From Zavarzinella formosa DSM 19928 (GTDB lineage: Bacteria; Planctomycetota; Planctomycetia; Gemmatales; Gemmataceae), in contig NZ_JH636448.1 in the NCBI RefSeq assembly GCF_000255705.1, forward strand, positions 202,933 through 266,932: a stretch of DNA of 64,000 nt, in the 5' to 3' direction. Position numbers and translations under genes: made by a program. Position 1 is the first letter of the stretch. Each line of letters starts with the position of its first letter. Under the pieces are notes generated by a model that did no database searches, was not told where the DNA came from, and saw only the letters and a list, made by a program, of their open reading frames with translations. This document shows, piece by piece, positions 18,237 to 25,287 of this stretch.

Positions 18237-19244
18237 TCACTTCAAGGTCACCACACTGTCGGCCGATTTGCGCGAGAAATCCACGACAACCGCTTCGCCC
18301 GCCTTGAAGGTCACCCGGCGGGTTTCCAGTTCAATTCGACCGTCGCGGGGTGTTTCGATTTGAAACAGATAGCTCACCGATTTGCCGGACTCCAGTTCCG
18401 GTGTGTTAAGGTTCGTCGTTCCCGAAAGGGCGGGAGTTTCCACGCCATCAATCAACAATCTTGCCTTGGACGGCACATTCACGCTGATCGCACTGGTGGC
18501 TTTGGAGTCGGCCAGACTGCTGAAATCAACCGGCGTGACCCGGCCGCCCCGGACAACCACCCGTTTGCTGGCCACCCGGGTTTCCCCGTTGATGACCGCC
18601 TCCACCTTCACCGTGTAACAGTGGTCTTGGTTGGATGAGATTGCCGGCGTGGTCAGCGTGCGGATCATCCCCGTTTCCCCCGTCAAATAACCGTCCGCAT
18701 ACACCTTGGCGGCCTCTGGAACGCGCATTTTGATCTGGGCCTGGTTTTCCGGCAGTGTGACAGTCCGCACTTGGGCATGAGTTTCCAATATGTCGGAAAG
18801 GCTGACCGGAACGCCTCGTCCCGAATTGGGATACGGCGGGTATGGAGGCTGCCAGCCGCAACAGTTCGTGGGCGGGCACGGAGGATACGGCGGTTGCCAG
18901 CCGCAACAGTTCGTGGGCGGGCACCATTGCGGGATGCCACCGCAGCACCCATGACATGTCCCCGTGCAACCTTGGGGGATGCCACCGCAGCACCCATGAC
19001 ATGTCCCTGTGCAGCCAATGTGGTTATTCGGCCACATGCCCGCGCAGCCAAGACACCCTCCGCAATTCATCGGCGGGCAGTGATGATGGCATGGCGGCGG
19101 AGGACATGGAGGACATGGAGGACATGGAGGACAATAGATCGGCGGGCAAAATGTCGGCGGGCAGGAAGGCCGCTGGCACCGAAGGAAAAACTCCGGTGTT
19201 TCAGGGGCGGCCGTCATCGCGGCGATCATCACGATGCTGTACAT
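18237..19244 (-). CDS. Cys/Pro-rich protein with two TIGR03000 domains
   Basis: 335 residues. It begins MYSIVMIAAMTAAPETPEF, almost the same as the paralogue at 42258-43340 (MYSIVMLAAMTAAPETPDF). Residues 25-140 are extremely rich in Cys, Pro and Gly: CPPCPPCPP runs, two copies of GCTGTCHGCCGGIPQ and two of CPPTNCCGWQPPYPP. The DNA repeats are near identical, so the segment probably expands by slippage or recombination. Two TIGR03000 domains follow (about 155-240 and 245-330), each with VP-x-A-K-x-x-x-DG, a Y-x-V/F-x-x-E strand and a final VDFS. The N-terminus could be a short signal peptide, although it lacks the usual positive charge. Possible roles are a disulfide-linked envelope component or a metal-binding protein; neither can be shown here. 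Confidence 0.85.
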   Translation of the reverse strand: MYSIVMIAAMTAAPETPEFFLRCQRPSCPPTFCPPIYCPPCPPCPPCPPPPCHHHCPPMNCGGCLGCAGMWPNNHIGCTGTCHGCCGGIPQGCTGTCHGCCGGIPQWCPPTNCCGWQPPYPPCPPTNCCGWQPPYPPYPNSGRGVPVSLSDILETHAQVRTVTLPENQAQIKMRVPEAAKVYADGYLTGETGMIRTLTTPAISSNQDHCYTVKVEAVINGETRVASKRVVVRGGRVTPVDFSSLADSKATSAISVNVPSKARLLIDGVETPALSGTTNLNTPELESGKSVSYLFQIETPRDGRIELETRRVTFKAGEAVVVDFSRKSADSVVTLK

Positions 19245-19538
19245 CGAGTCAGAACCTTTCTGGAGTGTTCAACTCCTGGTTTCAACGGTGAGTTGTGCCG
19301 TCCGTCTTTTGGGGCAGTTTGCCGACTCGGGACGTTGATTCCGAATGTGATCGGACGCCATCAACCCACCGATTTTCAATAGCGGCACGGACTGCCATTG
19401 CGGCTTCGGCGATTTTCGTCCCGCAAAGATAGGCAAAATACACAAATTGATGTGACATGAAAAATGATGATTTTGCCAAAAAAACGGGCTGTTCTTTTTG
19501 GAAAAATTTTACCGATATAAATTTCACTCAAACCCGGA

Positions 19539-20927
19539 TCACTTGATCGCGGGCAATCCTTTCTTGCCGCCGAATTGGGCCTGAAAGGCGAAAAACTGTT
19601 CCACCAACGACGCCGGGCCGAGGCCGGAGGGGCCGTCGATTCGCAGGAGGGATTTTTCCACCCGCACTTTACCCAAGAATCCGGTGACTGTCACCTCACA
19701 GTAAGACGCATCGCTGCCGACGCGGATTTTCACCCCCTCCGGGCGGTTGTCCTCAATGCGGTCCACCAGTTCCTCGATGTCGATCAGCGTGTCAAAGTGG
19801 AATTCCAGTGTTTCCAGCGCGTCGGGGAACACTTTCCGGAAGGCGGGCTTTTGCAACAGGTCGGCCTTGGCGAATTGGGACAATTCCCGGCGCCAGAGCA
19901 TCGTCGTCGGTTCCAGCGAGTCGATGGTCACGCTGACGGCATAATCAAACGCCGGGGTGCGGATGAAGCCGAACCCGTCCGGCCCGAGGACGCATTCGAG
20001 GTCTTTGCGTTTGTAGCCAAGTTCCTCGCGGATCGCGTTGAACTTCTCGTCCAAATCAGCCTGCAATTCCGGCATGGCGAGCCGGTGAAGCCACTTTTGG
20101 GCCGACGGTGTGTTGGCCTCCGGCAGCCGGTAGTTTTTCTGGTAGCCAGACAATTCCCGGATCTTCGCGGGACGTTCTCCCCGGAAGACCAGTCGCTTCA
20201 ATTGCTTCAAACTCAATTTTGCCTTCGGCGGCTTCGGAGCCTCCGGGACGGCCACGGGAAACGGAATATTGTCCCGGCCGATCAACACCGGGGTTTGCGG
20301 GCCGGGTTCGGTGATCGCCTTGCGGATGGCTCGGGGAAGCTCGTCCGTCAGCCAGTCATTTAATTCGGCGGCCGTGATGTGCGGCCCGGCCACCGGCGGT
20401 GTTTTGCCCCGCAGGGTTTCGCCAAGGGCATGCAGCCAAACCCGGCGATTGTTGGCGGTGTGTGAGATCTCTCCGGTTGCATGGGAGCGCAAACCGACCA
20501 TGTGATCGGCGTCTGTCAAACCGTCATCGGTTCCGAATTCAGGCAGGTCGGTCAGCCAACGGGTTTGCGCTCCCGTTTGGTCGATGGCTTGCACCAGATC
20601 GGCCAGTCGGATGGCGGTGGCATCCCGGTCGTCTTCCAAAGTATCGGAAGTCGCCAGAAACGTTTCGCCATCGACGATGAAACTTGGGCCGCCCCAGGCA
20701 AACCAGAGATCGTCCCCGGCGGCCAGTGTTTTCAACAGTTTTCGCAGTCGTGATTCGACGGCCGACTTGGTGGCGGCCGCACCCATCAGCACGGTTTGAT
20801 GCGTTTTGGGAACGCCAGCCAGCGCCAGCGTGTCCGCGAGATGGCCGAGTTCCGTGATGGTGTGCGGCCAGCGGGCAAACCCCGAAACTTCCTCGATGCC
20901 GATCAAAATCGCATGTGACTGTGCCAA
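19539..20927 (-). CDS. Caspase-fold (peptidase C14-like) protein without recognisable catalytic dyad
   Basis: 462 residues. The first 150 follow the caspase/metacaspase pattern: SHAILIGIEEVSGF, then L-x-x-LADTLALAGVPKTHQTVLMGAAATKSAVESRLRKLLKT, then GDDLWFAWGG. In active C14 enzymes the last motif is F-x-x-HG with the catalytic His, which here is W-G-G. The later position of the catalytic Cys (usually D-x-C-x-S/G) reads TRWLTDLPEF, with no Cys. The enzyme is therefore probably inactive. Residues 225-462 form a second domain of unknown type (YQKNYRLPEANTPSAQKWLHR, GFIRTPAFDYAVSVTIDSL, ending VEQFFAFQAQFGGKKGL). No signal peptide. It is divergent from the nucleoside phosphorylase gene. It may be a binding or regulatory pseudoenzyme. 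Confidence 0.68.
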   Translation of the reverse strand: MAQSHAILIGIEEVSGFARWPHTITELGHLADTLALAGVPKTHQTVLMGAAATKSAVESRLRKLLKTLAAGDDLWFAWGGPSFIVDGETFLATSDTLEDDRDATAIRLADLVQAIDQTGAQTRWLTDLPEFGTDDGLTDADHMVGLRSHATGEISHTANNRRVWLHALGETLRGKTPPVAGPHITAAELNDWLTDELPRAIRKAITEPGPQTPVLIGRDNIPFPVAVPEAPKPPKAKLSLKQLKRLVFRGERPAKIRELSGYQKNYRLPEANTPSAQKWLHRLAMPELQADLDEKFNAIREELGYKRKDLECVLGPDGFGFIRTPAFDYAVSVTIDSLEPTTMLWRRELSQFAKADLLQKPAFRKVFPDALETLEFHFDTLIDIEELVDRIEDNRPEGVKIRVGSDASYCEVTVTGFLGKVRVEKSLLRIDGPSGLGPASLVEQFFAFQAQFGGKKGLPAIK

Positions 20928-21029
20928 GATGCTCCTCGCTTGATCCCGATCAATCCTCTAAACCATCCATTGTGCCCCGGAATGCCGAAGGCACAAGGTT
21001 CGTTGCCGATTTTCAGAGGCGGCTTTCCC

Positions 21030-22334
21030 ATGCGGGCCATCGATATTATTCGCACAAAGCGAGACGGGCAACCCCTTTCGCCGGAAGCCATTCAGGCTTT
21101 CGTGTCGGCGGCGGCCAATGGCGGTTGGGAGGATTATCAACTCACCGCCCTGCTGATGGCCGTCTGGCTGCGGGGGATGAACCCGGACGAGACGGCCCGC
21201 TTCACCAAGTGCATGGCCGAATCCGGCAAAAGTTACCGCTGGGACGACATCCCCGGCCCCAAAGTGGACAAGCACAGCACCGGCGGCGTAGGGGACAAAA
21301 CCTCCCTGATTCTCGCCCCGCTCGCCGCCTGTTGCGGGTTGGTTGTCCCCATGATGTCCGGCCGGGGGCTTGGTCACAGCGGCGGCACGCTGGACAAACT
21401 CGAAGCCATTCCCGGATTCCGTGTCGGTCTCTCCGAAGATGAATTGCGCACGGCCTTGCGAACAGTCGGCGTTGGCATGATCGGCCAGTCGGCCGAGGTG
21501 GCGCCCGCCGACCGCAAATTGTACATGCTACGTGACGCCACCAGCACCGTGGAAAGCATCCCGCTCATCACTGCCTCGATCCTTAGCAAGAAACTGGCCG
21601 AGGGAATCGACTCGTTGGTAATGGATGTGAAAGTTGGCCTCGGCGGCTTCATGAAGACGCTGCCGGATGCCCGTGCGCTGGCGAAATCCATCGTGTCCGT
21701 CGGCAACGCCAACGGCGTCCGCACCGAGGCGATGATTACGCGAATGGACGCCCCGCTGGGTCGAATGGTCGGCAACGCCCTTGAAGTTCAAGAGTGCATC
21801 GACGCCCTGCGCGGCGAAGCCCCGGTTGACATCACCGACTTGTCTGTCGCCCTCGCCGCCCGGATGGTTGAGATGGGGAACAAGACTGACCCGGCCAAGG
21901 CGCTGGCCGACGTGCAAAAGGCCCTAAAATCCGGGGCCGGCTTGGAGAAATTCCGCAAGATCATCGAACAACAAGGCGGCGATCCCCGCGTGATCGACGA
22001 CCCGAAACGACTCCCCCAAGCCCCGCACCGCCACATCCTGACCGCCAACCGCCCCGGCGTCGTCCACGGTCTCGAAGCCTTCAACATCGGCATCGCCGCC
22101 ACCATGCTCGGCGCCGGCCGGGCCAAAGCCGCCGACCACGTCGATCACGCTGTCGGCGTCCGCGTGCTGGCCACCGTGGGATCAACCGTGCGGGAAGGCG
22201 ATGGCATTCTCGAAGTGCATTACTCCGACCCGGCCAAGTTGAAGACCGCGTTGCCACTGTTGGAAAAGGCGATTAACATTGGCGATGGGAACGTGACACC
22301 GGAAAACTTGGTGGTGGAAGAAATAAAGCCTTGA
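21030..22334 (+). CDS. deoA: Thymidine/pyrimidine-nucleoside phosphorylase
   Basis: 434 residues from the ATG at 21030 (MRAIDIIRTKRDG). An upstream in-frame ATG at 20940 would add 30 non-homologous residues. The signature K-H-S-T-G-G-V-G-D-K-T of the phosphate-binding loop is at about residue 80, followed by MMSGRGLGHSGGTLDKLE, SAEVAPADRKLYMLRDATSTVESI and MDVKVGLGGFMKT. The C-terminal alpha/beta domain ends GVRVLATVGSTVREGDGILEVHY. It cleaves thymidine, uridine or deoxyuridine with phosphate to base plus (deoxy)ribose-1-phosphate, in cytoplasmic nucleoside salvage. Whether it is DeoA-type (thymidine) or Pdp-type cannot be settled by eye. Its TGA stop is the first codon of a long inverted repeat. 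Confidence 0.94.
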   Translation: MRAIDIIRTKRDGQPLSPEAIQAFVSAAANGGWEDYQLTALLMAVWLRGMNPDETARFTKCMAESGKSYRWDDIPGPKVDKHSTGGVGDKTSLILAPLAACCGLVVPMMSGRGLGHSGGTLDKLEAIPGFRVGLSEDELRTALRTVGVGMIGQSAEVAPADRKLYMLRDATSTVESIPLITASILSKKLAEGIDSLVMDVKVGLGGFMKTLPDARALAKSIVSVGNANGVRTEAMITRMDAPLGRMVGNALEVQECIDALRGEAPVDITDLSVALAARMVEMGNKTDPAKALADVQKALKSGAGLEKFRKIIEQQGGDPRVIDDPKRLPQAPHRHILTANRPGVVHGLEAFNIGIAATMLGAGRAKAADHVDHAVGVRVLATVGSTVREGDGILEVHYSDPAKLKTALPLLEKAINIGDGNVTPENLVVEEIKP

Positions 22335-22457
22335 AGCCGCGACGCGGAGTCTTCGGAGCGGAGCGCGGACTTCCTGCGTTCAGTCGTGGTTAGTTATGGC
22401 AATTATTTGACACAGGAAGTCCGCGCTCCGCTGCGAAGACTTCGCGTCGCGGCTTCA
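22332..22457. repeat. 45-bp near-perfect inverted repeat between convergent genes
   Basis: The left arm is 22332-22376 and the right arm 22413-22457. They are complementary over 45 bp with two mismatches, with a 36-bp AT-richer spacer. The arms contain GAAGCCGCGACGCG, CAGCGGAGCGCGGACTTCC and their complements. The left arm starts at the stop codon of the phosphorylase gene. The right arm ends 8 bp before the stop of the minus-strand sensor gene. It may act as a bidirectional terminator or be a copy of a mobile palindromic element. Confidence 0.9.
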
Positions 22458-22464
22458 CGGCCCT

Positions 22465-24813
22465 TCAAACCGGACGCAACACATGCGCCAGCCAGCCGAG
22501 CCCAGCGTATTCGCGGTAGCCTTTGGTGCGGGACGAGCCCATGATGTAGCGCTGGCCGTTGATGACCAACAAGCCAGAAGTCGATTGGCCGGCTTTGAGT
22601 TGGTTGTGGGCCATCGGGAGGGAGAGTAGCTTGCCGACGGGGAAGTGTTCCGGGTCGGTGGTTTCGATGACTTCGTGGTGAGAGTTGGTGTAAAAGGCGG
22701 CGCAACCGCCGATCAGGCGGCCGTCGCGGTCTTTGGGCAGACAGGTGGCGAGGATCTTCTTTCCCTCCGTGTCCCAATCGAACAGGATGCCGACCACGCC
22801 AATGGGATCGCCCGCTCTCGCGCCGCCGACCCGGACGCCACCGGAGTAAATCAGCGAGCGTTCCTTGCGGGGTTCCAGCTTGGATGTCATCACATCCTGC
22901 ACGGCATACTCGCTTGATTTGTTGGTTCGCATCGCCATCAGGAACCATTGGTCGTCGTACACGCTGACGGCTTTGAGTTTGTGCCGATCCTCGCTGCGGG
23001 CCGAGGCGACCACTTCGCCGTTGCGATTCGCCAGCACCAGATTTCGGTACATCGTGTACGAGCCGTTGATGACCTCCATCCGGTGAGCCGCTTTCTGGAA
23101 GTTTTCTGGCGTCGGGTCTTTCAACGCGGTCCAGAAGTATTGATCCGTGGACCACCAGCGCACATCGGCCGCCCGCTCGAACAGGTTGCGGTCAATCAGA
23201 TCGATGGCCTGCTTGGAGAAATTTTCAAGTGCTTGCAAGTTGAGTTGCAATTCGCCGACGGCCATTTCCGTCAGCAAGTATTCCATCTTGCTGGTCGTGA
23301 ACTCACCAGTCTGTTTAATCTGGTCGAAAATTGGCCCGAGCGCCACGCCTCGTTTGCCGAGTTTCGAGGCGAAAACAATCCCGTTGAGCGAGATGAGCTG
23401 AATCGATTCCTTGTCGTCCTGCACCTTCGTGAATGTCTGTTTGTTGATGTCCGGCACGAGGCGAGATTGCATCAGTTCATCAATGCTGATGCCGAGTTGC
23501 GTGTTCGAGGCGGCGGTGCGAAAAATCTGATCCTTCGGCACGACGAGATGACTCGCCCACCCGAGACCGGGATAATCGAGATAACCGTCCGTCCGGGCCG
23601 AGAAAACAGCCGATTCCTGGCCCTCGATCACGGAGTAAGTCATCGGCCGCAACCCGGCCGGGGGGGTTCGCTGTTTGCGCGGCAGGTGGGCGCTTTTGCC
23701 CGGTTCAATCACGCCGGGGTCGCTGGAGGCGATTACCACCCCCTCGGAGTTGGTGATAAACGAATACCAGCCGTCTTCGACGAAGTTGTCCGCGTCCCGG
23801 CTCATGTGATCCTCCAGAATCATCATGGCCTCGCCTTGGAAGTCGAAGAAGACCCCCATCGCCCCGATCACCTTGCCATAGTTGTCGCTCTGTTCGCGGA
23901 TGCCTGCGGAATAGATCAGGCTCCGCTCGGTCTCGATGCTCGATTCCGTTAGGTCTTGGGCGTGGTATTGCGTGCCATCCTTGGTGGTCAAGGCTTTTTG
24001 AAACCAGTTCTCTCCGGCGACGTTCAGTCCCAACACGCGGGGGCGGGTCGTTTTGTTGGAGTTGGCGATAATCATGCCATCACGGCAGGCGATCACCAGA
24101 TCCCGATACAGCGTGTAAGAACTGTTGATGTCTTCCAGCCGGTCACAGGCGAACGAGGCTTTTTTCAGAACGGCCCGCACATCGGCGATCAACGTCTCCG
24201 TGTCGTCGAACATGGCAAGCGATTTCTGAAGCCGCTCGTTGGCCGCAGCGTTGACTTCCCAACGCTCCTTTTCCTCTATGACTTCCCGCAAGACATCGCC
24301 ATCCGGCTTGTTATGCGGCCCGTCCAAAATGGCCCGCAACCGTTCCGACACCCGCTCCCGGAACTCGATCACGTCGCTGAAGGCGGTTTCCAGCGCCCAC
24401 CAGCGGACGTCGCAGGTGCGCTCCAACAGGTTGCGGTCCATCAGGTTGATCTTCACGTACGCCGTCGTGCCGTGGATCATCTTGCAGAAGTGTTCTTTTG
24501 CCTGATAGAACTGGTCGAAGAGTTGCTTCGTCACCTCCAGCAACTCGCCGGAAAAACTCTCGACGCGCTTCATTAGGTCGGTGATCTGCTCCTGTTCGGT
24601 GGCGTCCTCGCTCACTTCGACGGCCGTGCATTTCCCCTGCGTGCAGATGGGGAATACGCCGTTGAGTTCGGAGACAATCCGCTCGTAGAACTCGCGGTGT
24701 TCGACCGTGACCACGGGGCTGAAGATGCTGAACTTACTATCCGTGGCGGGCGTCTCCCCGTTGCCGGCGAGAGTGATGGTCTTGTTCGACGCGGGCACGA
24801 TGGCCGAACTCAT
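22465..24813 (-). CDS. Soluble tandem Cache-domain sensor protein of a chemosensory-like operon
   Basis: 782 residues from the ATG at 24813, which overlaps the CheW stop (ATGA) and has AGAGGAAC upstream. The frame extends further upstream, but only inside cheW, so the longer form is rejected. There is no signal peptide or transmembrane segment. The protein is an internal duplication: each half has a helical segment with DRNLxERxxDVRWW (about residues 125 and 550), then a Cache/PDC-like ligand fold (SSYTLYRDLVIACRDGMIIANS and GSYTMYRNLVLANRNGEVVAS; later ERSLIYSAGIR and ERSLIYSGGVR). Each half ends LDYPGLGWASHLV or REYAGLGWLAHVL. No HAMP, methyl-accepting or output domain is present. It probably passes ligand information to the CheW/CheA products encoded upstream. 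The Cache call is from pattern; the ligand is unknown. Confidence 0.85.
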   Translation of the reverse strand: MSSAIVPASNKTITLAGNGETPATDSKFSIFSPVVTVEHREFYERIVSELNGVFPICTQGKCTAVEVSEDATEQEQITDLMKRVESFSGELLEVTKQLFDQFYQAKEHFCKMIHGTTAYVKINLMDRNLLERTCDVRWWALETAFSDVIEFRERVSERLRAILDGPHNKPDGDVLREVIEEKERWEVNAAANERLQKSLAMFDDTETLIADVRAVLKKASFACDRLEDINSSYTLYRDLVIACRDGMIIANSNKTTRPRVLGLNVAGENWFQKALTTKDGTQYHAQDLTESSIETERSLIYSAGIREQSDNYGKVIGAMGVFFDFQGEAMMILEDHMSRDADNFVEDGWYSFITNSEGVVIASSDPGVIEPGKSAHLPRKQRTPPAGLRPMTYSVIEGQESAVFSARTDGYLDYPGLGWASHLVVPKDQIFRTAASNTQLGISIDELMQSRLVPDINKQTFTKVQDDKESIQLISLNGIVFASKLGKRGVALGPIFDQIKQTGEFTTSKMEYLLTEMAVGELQLNLQALENFSKQAIDLIDRNLFERAADVRWWSTDQYFWTALKDPTPENFQKAAHRMEVINGSYTMYRNLVLANRNGEVVASARSEDRHKLKAVSVYDDQWFLMAMRTNKSSEYAVQDVMTSKLEPRKERSLIYSGGVRVGGARAGDPIGVVGILFDWDTEGKKILATCLPKDRDGRLIGGCAAFYTNSHHEVIETTDPEHFPVGKLLSLPMAHNQLKAGQSTSGLLVINGQRYIMGSSRTKGYREYAGLGWLAHVLRPV

Positions 24814-25283
24814 GATGTTCCTCTGGGATTGAGAATGTCGTCGATCAGGATCATCAGATCGATCAGGGAAACGTAGTCCTTGCCGTGTTTCAACACGCCG
24901 GTCACAAATCGCTCCGGCACATGGGCGGGGCGGGGTTGCACATCCTGAAAGCGGATCGGGAAGATGTCGCAGATGCGATCCACCAGCAACACCACCGGCT
25001 CGCGGAAGACTTGCACGGATAGCTGCCGGGCCTCTTCCGTCAGACGGTCGGTTGTCTCCAGCAAGATCATCTTGCCGTTCGGCGAGGGTTCGCCATGCGG
25101 CTTGACGAAGCATTTGCGAAGATCGATGACCGTGCCGCTTTTGCCCCGCAGGTTCATCAACCCGGCGACACGCCGGTCAGCCAGCGGGACCGGGGTGACG
25201 GGTACGGGACGGGTGAACTCCTCCACCGCGAGGATGGGGATGCCGTGGATGCCGCCGGCCGCCGCAAAGGTGACGATGTGCAT
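24810..25283 (-). CDS. cheW: CheW-like coupling protein
   Basis: 157 residues, a single CheW domain: HIVTFAAAGGIHGIPILAVEEF, a short loop, then RRVAGLMNLRGKSGTVIDLRKCF (the family's N-L-R-G motif), VVLLVDRICDIFPI and RFVTGVLKHGKDYVSLIDL. CheW links sensors to the CheA kinase. A GGAGGG site within the end of the upstream cheA gene precedes the ATG. Spacing to cheA is 4 bp, and the stop overlaps the start of the sensor gene, so the three are translationally coupled. Confidence 0.9.
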   Translation of the reverse strand: MHIVTFAAAGGIHGIPILAVEEFTRPVPVTPVPLADRRVAGLMNLRGKSGTVIDLRKCFVKPHGEPSPNGKMILLETTDRLTEEARQLSVQVFREPVVLLVDRICDIFPIRFQDVQPRPAHVPERFVTGVLKHGKDYVSLIDLMILIDDILNPRGTS

Positions 25284-25287
25284 GGGG

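Noticed and set aside
18838-19140. Possible CRISPR array in the regular repeats
   Set aside because: Repeats and spacers are not of constant length, and the region is inside a cysteine-rich coding sequence with a sound reading frame.
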